NCBI GenBank assembly: GCA_017964325.1
Contig: JAGCSE010000036.1
Span: forward strand, 1-29,185
Origin: Victivallales bacterium
GTDB taxonomy: Bacteria > Verrucomicrobiota > Lentisphaeria > Oligosphaerales > Oligosphaeraceae
Length of the DNA: 29,185 nucleotides
Reading direction: 5' to 3'
In this document: piece by piece, positions 6,630 to 14,835 of the stretch
Numbering within the stretch: position 1 is the first letter of the stretch
Layout: each line of letters starts with the position of its first letter
Notes under the pieces: model-generated
The model's input: only the letters and a program-made list of their open reading frames with translations
Database searches by the model: none
What the model was told of the DNA's origin: nothing
Made by a program: the position numbers and the translations under genes

Positions 6630-9600
6630 TTATTTTGTGACCAGCGCCACACGGAAGCCAATGCCGCTGTAGCCTAACGTCGGACCGAAATAGTACCGAT
6701 TCGCTGAACGACAGTTCCTCGCGAGACCGTTCCACGAGCCTCCGCGGCATACGCGGCGCGAACCTGAAGAAGGTCCTTTCGGATCCGTATCCGATCCCGC
6801 TGAATAATTCCCATACCAGTCGAGGCACCATTCATAGACGTTTCCCTGCATGTCGTACAGTCCCCACTTGTTTTCCTTTTTCAATCCCACCGGATGGGTG
6901 GAACGCTCGTCTTTGTGATAATCATACCATGCCGTTTCATTCAGATTCTCACAGTTGTACTTTTCATCCGTGAGATTCATTCCGTTGTTCAGTGCCGTTG
7001 TCGTCCCCGCACGGCATGCGTATTCCCACTGGGCTTCCGTAGGAAGCGTGTATTCATATCCTTTTGGAAGCCGCCCCGCATTCCGCTCAAGCTCCGTAAG
7101 CCTCCTGCAGAACTCCATCGCGTCATTCCACGTCACTTTCTCCACCGGATAGTCACCGCCTTTCTTGAAATTGGACGGATTCCCCTTCATGAGGGCTTCA
7201 TACTGCGCCTGCGTCACTTCGGTCTTCCCTAGCCAGAAATCCTTTGAAAGATAAACGTGGTGCTTAGTTTCAGATAGATAACGCCCCAGTTCCCCTTCAG
7301 GGCTTCCCATCGTGAAATCTCCTTTTGGGATCTTCACCATCTCCAATTTCACGCCGCCGGGCAGGATGACTGTCCCATCGAACTCAGTCTTTTGCAACTC
7401 GACAGTAATCACCTCATGTCCCATCCAATTCACCGTCCTGTCGAATTTTCCCTCATATCCCACGTCTCCTTTGCGCCAAGACAGCGTTCCGTTCAATCGC
7501 CCGCCTTCCTGTAATTCATTGTATGGCAATGGAGTCTCATACCGTTTTCCTTCGTGGTCCATATAGGCTGTCACAGGCCTTCCGTCAACTGTCGCCACAA
7601 CCGTCGCCGTCGGCTTCAAGTGCTTTCCCGACTGCTGCTTTATTGTCCGTGCCTCCTCATTATCCTGATCATTCTTCAGCACCTCACTCGCCTTGTCGAA
7701 CGCTATCTGCCAATTTTCAACAGCCAGTGCATTTCGAGCCTCCTTCAGCAAGTTTGGAATCTGCCGTCTCCCTGCTTCCTTTTCGACATTTCTGCGGCAT
7801 TCCTCAGCCTTTTCCGCAGAAAGCTTTTCAAGTTCGCGTATGGCCTCCTCCGCCGGTTTCAGATCATCTGTCTTGATGATTTCGGAAACACGCTTGACAA
7901 GCCCGTCAACATGCTTGGCAACAGCTTCTTCCTTGGCTTTGGCATACGCCTTCTCAGCTTTATCGAATCCGCTCTTTGCCTCCTCGAAACGCCCCTGGTC
8001 GTATAATGCCGCCGCATCATCAAAACCCTTGCCCGCATCATCCCACGCAGTACGCGCGTATATCGACGGATTCTGCGCCTCTGCATCCGCCTTCGCCTCC
8101 TCCGCGGATTTCCGTGCTTTGGCGGCGTCATCCCGCGGCTTCAAGTTGTCAACAAGCCATTTCTTGTTCACCAGGGCTTTTTTGAAATACTCATGAGCCT
8201 TTTCATATTCCTTGTCATTATGCGCAGCCAACCCTGCGTTATAGTTTTTCTGGAATTCGTCCGTTTGCTCCCCAAACATCCCACCGCGATCCAAAGTGCT
8301 TATGTTTTGAGCATTGTTGAAATAATCCAGTTCGCCCTTTAAAAGATAGTAACTGTCCCGAATTTCGGATATGCGCTTTTCCTGTCCAGCCCCGCCGTCA
8401 GCCGTATTCGCGGCATCAGCTTTCGTCCGATCCACTGCAACGCGATTGTCGCCTTGTTCGACAACCGCCTCTTGCTTTTCTGTTTTCGGCACGCCACCAA
8501 CTGTTTCATGTCCAAGAGACGGATCAACAATCGTTTTCTCCGTACTGCCATTCAACAAATAATATCCCAAACCAGCAGCGATGACAACAACTGCGGCGAC
8601 GGCCGCCCACAGGCGACCGCTCCCCTTCGGCATTCCGCAGCCAGGCTTCACCTTCTCGCCGCCGAGGGCGCGGACGAAATCGACGCAATTCGCGTAGCGG
8701 TCTTCGGCCTTCTTTGCAAGCCCCGCCATCAATGCCGCGTTCGCGTATGCGGGAAGCCCCTCAATGGGCCTCCGCTCACCGTGCAGCACAGCCTCCTTCA
8801 GCACAGCCTTATCATCGCTCACGAACGGCAAATGGCCCGACAGCATCTCGTAGGCCGTCACCGCCAGCGAATACTGATCCGACGCCTCCCCCTGATGAAG
8901 GCTCGCCCTCCACTGTTCGGGGGACTTGTACAGGTTCGTGCCCGCGCTAGCAATTGACTTGCTGGAGAAATGCGCCATGCTGGAGCGGATATGCGCAGCA
9001 AGACCGAAATCCAGCACCTTCGCCGTCCCGTCTGCCGTGAACTTTACGTTGTCGGGCTTGATGTCGCGATGGATGACGCCCTGTTGGTGCGCGGCATCCA
9101 AAGTCTCTGCAATCTGCCGCAGGACGGGCAGCGCCGCATCCAATGTCATCTTTCCCTCACGCCGCATCCGCCTCATCCATTGGCGCAGGCTCTCGCCATC
9201 CACATATTCCATAATAAGATAATAGTTGCCCGTATCGTCGTCACGCTCCAATGTCTTGCAGGCGCCAATGTTCGGGTGGGACAGCTTCGTCACCAGCATG
9301 TAGTTATCCCGCACCTCCTCCATCGCCGCAGGGTTGTTGGATATTTCGGGCGGCAGGCCCTTCACCGCCACGGGCGTTTGTTCGATTTTGTCAAAACACT
9401 TATAGACGACGCCCATGCCGCTCTGCCCAAGCTCCGCCTGAACTTCGTACCGCTTCAGAATCACGTCCCCTATCTTGAAATGGCGGCCCGGCGGCGTTGC
9501 ACCGCCCGTATGGAAATGGTCGTTGTCATCATCATGGGAATGGTCTTCTGCCGGAATGGGGCTGTCCGACGGATGTTTTTCTGTCGGGACGGAACCGTCG

Positions 9601-9638
9601 TCATTCCGTTTGTTGCCTTCAAATGGTTCTTCTCTCAT
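6630..9638 (-). CDS. Membrane Ser/Thr protein kinase fused to an FGE-sulfatase-like (C-type-lectin-fold) domain
   Basis: The protein has 1002 residues. It begins with a His/Asp-rich N-terminus (31-43), then a Hanks-type kinase at about 60-328: Gly loop GQSGMG 71-76, Lys93, HRD 190-192, DFG 210-212 and SPE 239-241, all intact. A single membrane helix lies at about 343-362. A long Lys/Glu/Ala-rich helical, TPR-like linker (~370-690) follows, then a small beta region and an FGE-sulfatase domain from ~761 to the end (MVKIPKGDFTMGS, WLGKTEVTQAQYE, LPTEAQWEYACRAG, NVYEWCLDWYG, RGGSW). Of the two catalytic Cys of true FGE, only the second position is kept (Cys976; the first is Gly971), so the domain is probably a binding fold, not an oxidase. 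The kinase should face the cytoplasm and the FGE domain the outside. AAGGG lies 7 nt upstream of the ATG. The final codons resemble a DGR variable region. It sits alone between convergent and divergent neighbours. Confidence 0.93.
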   Translation of the reverse strand: MREEPFEGNKRNDDGSVPTEKHPSDSPIPAEDHSHDDDNDHFHTGGATPPGRHFKIGDVILKRYEVQAELGQSGMGVVYKCFDKIEQTPVAVKGLPPEISNNPAAMEEVRDNYMLVTKLSHPNIGACKTLERDDDTGNYYLIMEYVDGESLRQWMRRMRREGKMTLDAALPVLRQIAETLDAAHQQGVIHRDIKPDNVKFTADGTAKVLDFGLAAHIRSSMAHFSSKSIASAGTNLYKSPEQWRASLHQGEASDQYSLAVTAYEMLSGHLPFVSDDKAVLKEAVLHGERRPIEGLPAYANAALMAGLAKKAEDRYANCVDFVRALGGEKVKPGCGMPKGSGRLWAAVAAVVVIAAGLGYYLLNGSTEKTIVDPSLGHETVGGVPKTEKQEAVVEQGDNRVAVDRTKADAANTADGGAGQEKRISEIRDSYYLLKGELDYFNNAQNISTLDRGGMFGEQTDEFQKNYNAGLAAHNDKEYEKAHEYFKKALVNKKWLVDNLKPRDDAAKARKSAEEAKADAEAQNPSIYARTAWDDAGKGFDDAAALYDQGRFEEAKSGFDKAEKAYAKAKEEAVAKHVDGLVKRVSEIIKTDDLKPAEEAIRELEKLSAEKAEECRRNVEKEAGRRQIPNLLKEARNALAVENWQIAFDKASEVLKNDQDNEEARTIKQQSGKHLKPTATVVATVDGRPVTAYMDHEGKRYETPLPYNELQEGGRLNGTLSWRKGDVGYEGKFDRTVNWMGHEVITVELQKTEFDGTVILPGGVKLEMVKIPKGDFTMGSPEGELGRYLSETKHHVYLSKDFWLGKTEVTQAQYEALMKGNPSNFKKGGDYPVEKVTWNDAMEFCRRLTELERNAGRLPKGYEYTLPTEAQWEYACRAGTTTALNNGMNLTDEKYNCENLNETAWYDYHKDERSTHPVGLKKENKWGLYDMQGNVYEWCLDWYGNYSAGSDTDPKGPSSGSRRVCRGGSWNGLARNCRSANRYYFGPTLGYSGIGFRVALVTK
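6654..6743 (-). other. Candidate DGR-like variable region in the FGE domain C-terminus
   Basis: Codons 966-995 encode GGSWNGLARNCRSANR, then YYFGPTLGYSG, then IGF. This is the scaffold of DGR target proteins, in which the intervening positions are AAY codons in the template and scrambled in the variable copy. Here those positions read GGT CTC, TAC TAT TTC GGT and TAC AGC GGC. All end in C or T and differ from AAC/AAT only at the first two bases. No reverse transcriptase and no template repeat were found in the window, so this could also be an ordinary member of the FGE-like family. Confidence 0.4.
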
Positions 9639-10505
9639 CGTGGTACCCTTATTCTACCATCTTGCAATTGGATGTGCCACCGGTATCTCCGCCGTTGGCT
9701 GCAATGTGAGACATTACTAATAGTTTTTTTTATTCAAAGTATTCAATATGTGCTATTGACTTGCAGACAAAAACACAATAAAACAATAACACAGTTTTAA
9801 TGCAATTCAATTCAGACGGATGTTTTTTTTCACATACTAAATGAATGCGTAACCTTCCGAAAAGATTACTCTACTCATATATAATAAGACATAGATACGC
9901 CTTCCGCATTAAGCCTCGTACTACAATCATTCATTTCCTTGTTTTTTGCAAAAAGCTTTCATGATGCCTGCTCAATCTGCGATTACCCCCAAATGCCCTG
10001 TTCCCTCGGAAGCCGCGGAGCGGCATCGAACGAGCATGGCGGCGGGAGTCCGCCATGAAGCGACATCGCACGGAGTGCGACATAATCGTAGCAGCGCGCA
10101 GCGCGTGGGGAGGAATGCCCTTTGATATGGCGCGCGGGGGGCGCCACTGAAAACGTTCGGCAAGCAATCGAATTATATATGGCCAATACAGTAGTGATTG
10201 GTGGCTACCGGATTATGGCCTTTGCTTTCGCTTTTGGCTTTTAACTCCACAAAATGTGGGCGGCCGACGGCGGCAAGGCATTCCGTGGAAAAATCTATTC
10301 AATCTGTGGTGCCGTTATATTTTAATTGCGATTTGACTGTTTCATACCGATTTTTTTCCGCTTTATAATGCAATATAGATGTTTTTTCAGGTTTTTATGA
10401 AAAAATATGCTTTATGTACTGTTGCAATCGTTCATTGACAATTGTATATTAACACAGGCATTTTGAGTAGAATGCCATAACCTCTACCATAACAAGGAGT
10501 TTATC
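9639..10505. other. Intergenic region without a supported gene
   Basis: This 867-bp gap lies between the divergent kinase and yegP-like genes. The first ~370 bp are AT-rich. Bases 10013-10146 are a cluster of GC-rich hairpins, listed separately. Bases 10260-10330 carry a degenerate copy of a dispersed module (core cggcaaggca at 10271). The last ~170 bp are AT-rich and hold the presumed promoter of the yegP-like gene. I see no tRNA and no convincing small ORF. Confidence 0.6.
10013..10146. repeat. Cluster of five short GC-rich hairpins
   Basis: Five inverted repeats lie in a row: ccgc-gga-gcgg, atggcgg...ccgccat, tcgcac-gga-gtgcga, gcgcg-cag-cgcg and tggcgc...gcgcca. Arms are 4-7 bp and loops mostly 3 nt. 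They have the same style as the hairpin mosaics near 23.1 kb and 28.9 kb. No reading frame across them looks protein-like. Confidence 0.7.
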
Positions 10506-10856
10506 ATGGCTGGCAAATTTGAATTGAAGACAATCGCGAATGGTAAGTTCATGTTTAACCTGAAGGCTGGCAACGGCGAAATCATCCTCTCCAGCCAGCA
10601 GTACAAATCCCGCCGCAATGCCTTGAAGGGCATTGAATCCGTTCGCAAGAACGCCGCAGAAGACGCCCAGTACGAGATAAAGACCGCCGCCAATGGCGAA
10701 GTCTATTTCGTTCTGAAAGCAAAGAACAGCCAAGTCATCGGCAAGAGCGAAACCTATCCGACCGAAGCAGTGCTCAAGAAAGGCCTCGCCTCCGTCAAGA
10801 ACAACGCCCCCGAAGCAAAATTCGTTGAAGCCGAACCGAAGGCGGAAGAGAAATAA
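10506..10856 (+). CDS. yegP: YegP family (DUF1508) protein
   Basis: The protein has 116 residues made of two tandem DUF1508 repeats. The first (about 3-50) contains GKFELKTIANGKFMFNLKAGNGEIILSSQQY. The second (about 55-102) contains YEIKTAANGEVYFVLKAKNSQVIGKSETY. Length and duplication match E. coli YegP; its biological role is not established. A strong AAGGAG lies 6 nt upstream of the ATG. A consensus TTGACA at 10435-10440 may be the -35 box, though the matching -10 (catttt near 10459) is weak. The gene stands alone between a hairpin-rich gap and a strong terminator, so it is a single-gene transcription unit. The C-terminal tail is rich in Glu and Lys. Confidence 0.92.
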   Translation: MAGKFELKTIANGKFMFNLKAGNGEIILSSQQYKSRRNALKGIESVRKNAAEDAQYEIKTAANGEVYFVLKAKNSQVIGKSETYPTEAVLKKGLASVKNNAPEAKFVEAEPKAEEK

Positions 10857-10869
10857 TCAACCTTCATAT

Positions 10870-10908
10870 CATCTCCTGAAATGATTTTTATTTCAGGAGA
10901 TGTTTTTT
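10870..10908 (+). terminator. Strong Rho-independent terminator of the yegP-like gene
   Basis: The perfect 13-bp stem catctcctgaaat / atttcaggagatg has a 7-nt loop and is followed by six Ts. It starts 14 nt after the stop codon. The convergent nucleoside phosphorylase gene ends 33 nt beyond it, but no T run follows the stem on that strand. Confidence 0.93.
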
Positions 10909-10940
10909 CAAAAAACATTAGACGATGATCGCTTGAGCAT

Positions 10941-11696
10941 TTATGAAGCGATACGCAGGGCGATTTTCACTGCCAAGGCAAAATTGTCCAAGGCATGGTT
11001 CGCATTCGCCAAATCTGCAACGTGGTAGCTATCCTCTTGAAGGACATCTCCCGTCATCAAAAAGGGATACAATTCCATACCATAGAAATCACAGACAGCT
11101 TGCAAGCCGGCCATTTCCATTTCCACGGCGATGCAACCTTCGGCGACACGCTTCTTGTACTGGTTCTGCGTTTCACGGTAGAAGGCGTCCGTCGTCCAGC
11201 ATTTGCCCTTGACATACGGCAACTTCAAATCGTCCATGACACACGAGACTTCAGCGGCTTTGGGAATCGTGATATAATCTGATGGCGGTGCATAATGATA
11301 TGACATACCTTCATCGCGGTAAGCGGCTGTCGGAACAATGTATTTCCCTTTTGTCTTCACACTGTCCAATGAACCAGCTGAACCGAAGACGACGAATTTT
11401 CTCGCCCCGATGATCCAGTTGATTTCCTCCATGAAACCACCTGCCATCGTCGCACCGATGCCAGAAAGATAGAAGGCGATTTTCTTACCATCCATCTCTA
11501 GTAGATGAACGGGAATGTTGCCATTGCATACGGAAATTTCCGCTATTTGCCGACTAGAATATTTTTCCACGGCATTGTCGAATATCTTCTTGGAAAATGT
11601 GATGATACAAGTATCACATATATTCTTTGGACTGCCATAGATGGCTTCTCGGGATGTAATAGGCGGACTTTGATTGTCAAAAGAATCAGTAATCAT
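10941..11696 (-). CDS. Nucleoside phosphorylase (PNP/UDP family, uridine-phosphorylase-like)
   Basis: This 251-residue protein belongs to the PNP_UDP_1 family, which splits nucleosides with phosphate into base and ribose-1-phosphate. Visible motifs are SGIGATMAGGFMEE (about 78-91), the phosphate/ribose-site stretch FGSAGSLD, TTDAFYRET, and the base/ribose-binding EMEMAG. The TTDAFYRE and EMEMAG pattern is closest to uridine phosphorylase-like enzymes, but the exact base specificity is inferred. It starts 12 nt after the stop of the FAD-oxidase gene, with AGGAG 9 nt before the ATG inside that junction, so it is the last gene of a cysE-oxidase-phosphorylase operon on the minus strand. It is probably cytoplasmic and serves pyrimidine salvage. 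Confidence 0.88.
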   Translation of the reverse strand: MITDSFDNQSPPITSREAIYGSPKNICDTCIITFSKKIFDNAVEKYSSRQIAEISVCNGNIPVHLLEMDGKKIAFYLSGIGATMAGGFMEEINWIIGARKFVVFGSAGSLDSVKTKGKYIVPTAAYRDEGMSYHYAPPSDYITIPKAAEVSCVMDDLKLPYVKGKCWTTDAFYRETQNQYKKRVAEGCIAVEMEMAGLQAVCDFYGMELYPFLMTGDVLQEDSYHVADLANANHALDNFALAVKIALRIAS

Positions 11697-11708
11697 AAGA
11701 AGGCTCTC

Positions 11709-13325
11709 CTATGCCATCAGAGTTTTCGCCCCAAGCATGGCTTGCGGATCAAAAAGCGATTTGACGGCACGCATCTCCTTCACGCCCTTTTCACCGACCA
11801 GCAATTTCAGAAAATCCGTCTTCAATTTTCCGATGCCATGCTCCGCAGCTGGCGATCCGCCCATCGCCACAACCCGTTTCGCCAATTCAAAATACAGCGC
11901 CCTGCCCTTCGCATATTCATCTGGATTTCGCGGCAAGATGTTCACATGCAGATGGTTGTCGCCAATATGCCCAAATGTGACATAACGCAGCCCCGCCTTG
12001 CCAAGCTCCTCGTGGAACATGGCGACATACTCCTCCAGACGTTCGTTTGGCACGGCCATGTCCGTGCCGAGCTTCGTCACCGTCGGATATTGCCGACGGA
12101 TTTCCGCAATGAGTCCGTTCACTGTTTCCGGCAGTGCATGGCGGAACAGGCGAAGCCTTTCACGCGTATCGTTTTCCGTTGCACACCAGCAGGTTGCAGG
12201 ATTTTCTCCTAAATCACGAATGATTGCCTGCAACCGATTTAACACATCGCGTTCACATTCCACACTACAACCGATATCCAAAAAGACGCCATGGCGCATA
12301 TCGTCTTCCAAACAGGCGGGAACTCCTGAAGCCGCTCCCAAACGATTTCTCCGTTCACGCAGCATATCCAACGCATCCGCCCCGAAATATTCCACGGCCT
12401 CCAATCCAAGTTCTTTTCGTTCAGACCTTAATGCACGGACAAACGCCAAGGCCGTCGCTTCGTCACGCCAAAAGCACATCACCATGACGTTTCGTTCTGG
12501 ACGCGGAATCAACCGCAGTTCCACCTCCGTCACAATGCCCAACGTCCCTTCCGAACCGATGAACAAATCCATGACATCGCGTCCGCCGGAAAAATATCCC
12601 GCCGCGCTTTTCGTCTTCGGCCACGGATACGACGGCATCCTGCCATGCAGAATCCTGCCGTCCGCCGTCTCCAAATCGAACGTACCGTCGTCATCAGCCA
12701 ACCATTCGCCACGCTTCAAATTCAATTCCGAACCATCCGCCAAAATGACGCGCATGGCCTCCACGTATGGACGCGTCGGCCCATAGCCGAACGTATGCGC
12801 CCCCGAAGCGTTGCAGGCGACCGTACCGCCGATGGCAGCGCTTGTCTCCGTCGGATCAGGCGGATAGAACAGTTTCGCTTCACGCAAACCCGACAACAGC
12901 GCCTTGCTCTCATCATCCCAACTGTTGGAATCCACGAACATTCCTGTCTGCAATGACTTATGCAAGTCACCAAGACGTACGCCCGCCTCACAACGGACGA
13001 AAAAATCGCCGTTTTCATTTCGTCGCAGCCCAAGCACGCGATTCATGCGTTCCAAGCTGAGCAAAAGACCGCCGTTCGGAACAGCTCCCGCCGTGATGCC
13101 TGTCCGCGCCCCCGAAACCGTCACCTTCCAGTCATGACGCGCCGCTTCCTGCAATGCACCGACAACCTCTTCGACATTCTGCGGCAATGCGATGCAATCC
13201 GCATCGCCGCTTTTCCGCGATTCATCACAGAAATATTTCTGCCAAGACGCAAGTTCTTTGCCAACAACTAGTTGCGGCGGCTTTACCGCTGACGGTTTCT
13301 TCGCATGACCAGTCTTTCCGCTCAT
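11709..13325 (-). CDS. FAD-linked oxidase, GlcD / D-lactate dehydrogenase-like
   Basis: This is a flavoprotein of the FAD_binding_4 + FAD-oxidase_C type, related to GlcD and D-lactate (2-hydroxyacid) dehydrogenases. The FAD domain shows GARTGITAGAVPNGG, GGTVACNASGAHTFGYG and FIGSEGTLGIVTEVEL. The C-terminal domain shows FGHIGDNHLHVN and AAEHGIGKLK, the metal/substrate histidines of the family. There is no Fe-S C-terminal extension. I start at the internal Met (MSGKTGHAKK), because AGGGGA sits 7 nt upstream; the longest frame begins at 13358 (549 aa), one base after the cysE stop, with no clear ribosome site. Either way it is translationally close to cysE upstream and to the nucleoside phosphorylase downstream. 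The 2-hydroxyacid substrate cannot be fixed by sequence. Confidence 0.9.
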   Translation of the reverse strand: MSGKTGHAKKPSAVKPPQLVVGKELASWQKYFCDESRKSGDADCIALPQNVEEVVGALQEAARHDWKVTVSGARTGITAGAVPNGGLLLSLERMNRVLGLRRNENGDFFVRCEAGVRLGDLHKSLQTGMFVDSNSWDDESKALLSGLREAKLFYPPDPTETSAAIGGTVACNASGAHTFGYGPTRPYVEAMRVILADGSELNLKRGEWLADDDGTFDLETADGRILHGRMPSYPWPKTKSAAGYFSGGRDVMDLFIGSEGTLGIVTEVELRLIPRPERNVMVMCFWRDEATALAFVRALRSERKELGLEAVEYFGADALDMLRERRNRLGAASGVPACLEDDMRHGVFLDIGCSVECERDVLNRLQAIIRDLGENPATCWCATENDTRERLRLFRHALPETVNGLIAEIRRQYPTVTKLGTDMAVPNERLEEYVAMFHEELGKAGLRYVTFGHIGDNHLHVNILPRNPDEYAKGRALYFELAKRVVAMGGSPAAEHGIGKLKTDFLKLLVGEKGVKEMRAVKSLFDPQAMLGAKTLMA

Positions 13326-13359
13326 TCCGATGTCCCCTATCACAGATAATTGCGTCATT

Positions 13360-14322
13360 TCATTTCGGTTTCCGCTGCGTAATGGACAATTCAGCGGGAG
13401 ACACCGTCACCTTGCTGTACGGAGGCACGGGCTCCGTCAGCCAGACGTTGCCGCCGATGATGGAATGATGGCCGATTGTGATGTTGCCCAGAATCGAAGC
13501 CTCGGAATAGATGGTCACATCGTCTTCGATGTTCGGATGGCGCTTCTTTCCTTTGATAATCATTCCGCAAGCATCCTTCGGGAAGCTCAACGCCCCTAAA
13601 GTCACGCCCTGATAAAGCTTTACACGGGCGCCAATGACCGCCGTCTCGCCAATCACAACACCTGTTCCGTGGTCGATGAAAAACGACGGCCCGATGCTCG
13701 CCCCTGGATTGATGTCGATTCCCGTAATCGTATGCGCATATTCGCTCATGACTCGCGGGATGAACGGAACCTTTTCCATATATAGTTCATGTGCAATGCG
13801 ATGAATGCTGATCGCCTTGAAGCCCGGATAAGCCATGATGATTTCATCCAGTGATTTTGTCGCGGGATCGCCGTCCAACGCCGCCTGCGCGTCCGTGATG
13901 AGTATCTCGCGGATTTCAGGCAATTTCAACATCAGCCGCTCCGCGATTTCCTCACCGCTGCGAAAGCAATCACCTTCGCAGTTCTCTTTCAAGCAGTTAA
14001 ATGCCAAGGCGTGCGTCAATTGAGACGACAATTCGCGGAAGGCCTCATTCACCATGCTACCCACGACAAAATACTGGTCCGTCGATGTAAACGACCTCCG
14101 TCCCGTATATCCTGGAAACAGCAGATCCAGCAATTGCTCCAACACGTTAAAAATCGCCTCGCGCTGCGGCATCCCGCAACGTTCGTTGTAATTCACGCCG
14201 ATTTCATTCGAATAGCTGCCGCAAAGACGTTCCGTCAAACCACGGGCCTTCTCCGCCGACCAATCCGTCCCATTCAGCCATTTCGAAAGCCTATATCCTA
14301 GATTCCGCTTCGTTTCCATCAT
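13360..14322 (-). CDS. cysE: Serine O-acetyltransferase
   Basis: The protein has 320 residues and would transfer acetyl from acetyl-CoA to serine as the first step of cysteine synthesis. An N-terminal helical domain of ~180 residues precedes a left-handed beta-helix of hexapeptide repeats (about 200-305). The catalytic/CoA stretch FIDHGTGVVIGETAVIG (about 215-231) and GVTLGALSFPKD match CysE. The N-terminus is longer than that of short EpsC-type forms, as in several anaerobes, and it lacks the C-terminal Ile typical of cysteine-synthase-binding enzymes (it ends QRKPK). The start is uncertain between two adjacent ATGs; a weak AGG lies upstream. It is first in an operon with the FAD oxidase one base downstream. 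A TAATAT -10-like box lies ~35 nt upstream, next to the palindrome TGTGATCACA. Confidence 0.94.
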   Translation of the reverse strand: MMETKRNLGYRLSKWLNGTDWSAEKARGLTERLCGSYSNEIGVNYNERCGMPQREAIFNVLEQLLDLLFPGYTGRRSFTSTDQYFVVGSMVNEAFRELSSQLTHALAFNCLKENCEGDCFRSGEEIAERLMLKLPEIREILITDAQAALDGDPATKSLDEIIMAYPGFKAISIHRIAHELYMEKVPFIPRVMSEYAHTITGIDINPGASIGPSFFIDHGTGVVIGETAVIGARVKLYQGVTLGALSFPKDACGMIIKGKKRHPNIEDDVTIYSEASILGNITIGHHSIIGGNVWLTEPVPPYSKVTVSPAELSITQRKPK

Positions 14323-14394
14323 TTCGCCTAGATCAAGATGCCTTTTATCAATATATTACAATTGTGATCACACTGGAGTGCACCTTCCCGAATT

Positions 14395-14832
14395 TTATTT
14401 CTCCAACATCAACGTGACAGGCCCGTCGTTCACGAGCGACACTTTCATGTCCGCCCCAAAACGCCCCGTCTCCACATGCACGCCCAACGACCGTAACTTT
14501 TCGACAAAATATTCGTACATCGGTTCCGAAACTGCTCCCGGAGCCGCATCGACAAAGCTCGGACGACGCCCCTTCCGCGCATCACCGTAAAGCGTAAACT
14601 GGCTCACGACAAGCAGTTCGCCACCAACATCCAGCAGCGAACGGTTCAATTTCCCCTCGTCATCCTCGAATATCCGAAGATTCACAACCTTGTCCGCCAG
14701 AAAATCCGCCTCCGCCTTCGTGTCGCTATGCGTCACGCCGAACAGTACGAGAAATCCCCTGCCGATTTTTCCAATGCACTCGCCGTCAACCTTGACGGAC
14801 GCTTCCGATACTCGCTGCACCAATGCTCGCAT
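14395..14832 (-). CDS. dtd: D-aminoacyl-tRNA deacylase
   Basis: The protein is 145 residues, the usual length. It hydrolyses D-aminoacyl-tRNA (and Gly-tRNA-Ala), a proofreading step in the cytoplasm. The start [13 protein letters not shown], the active-site SQFTLYGD, and the C-terminal [11 protein letters not shown] (the Gly-cisPro-type motif region) are all present and intact. It starts 3 nt after the maf stop codon, with GGAG 9 nt upstream inside the maf 3' end, so translation is probably coupled. No anomaly was seen. Confidence 0.96.
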   Translation of the reverse strand: MRALVQRVSEASVKVDGECIGKIGRGFLVLFGVTHSDTKAEADFLADKVVNLRIFEDDEGKLNRSLLDVGGELLVVSQFTLYGDARKGRRPSFVDAAPGAVSEPMYEYFVEKLRSLGVHVETGRFGADMKVSLVNDGPVTLMLEK

Positions 14833-14835
14833 TCA

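Noticed and set aside
6630..6760. Second copy of the FGE 3' end (a DGR template) within the window
   Set aside because: I looked on both strands for the conserved ggctcgtgg and tgtcgttcagcgaatcgg segments and found no second copy here.
8970..9800. 276-codon plus-strand frame over the kinase gene start
   Set aside because: It is antisense to kinase subdomains that are fully conserved, so it is a shadow frame.
14361..14374. CRP-type operator (TGTGATCACA)
   Set aside because: The half-sites have no 6-nt spacer as in real CRP sites, and no regulator is linked. It is kept only as a remark under cysE.
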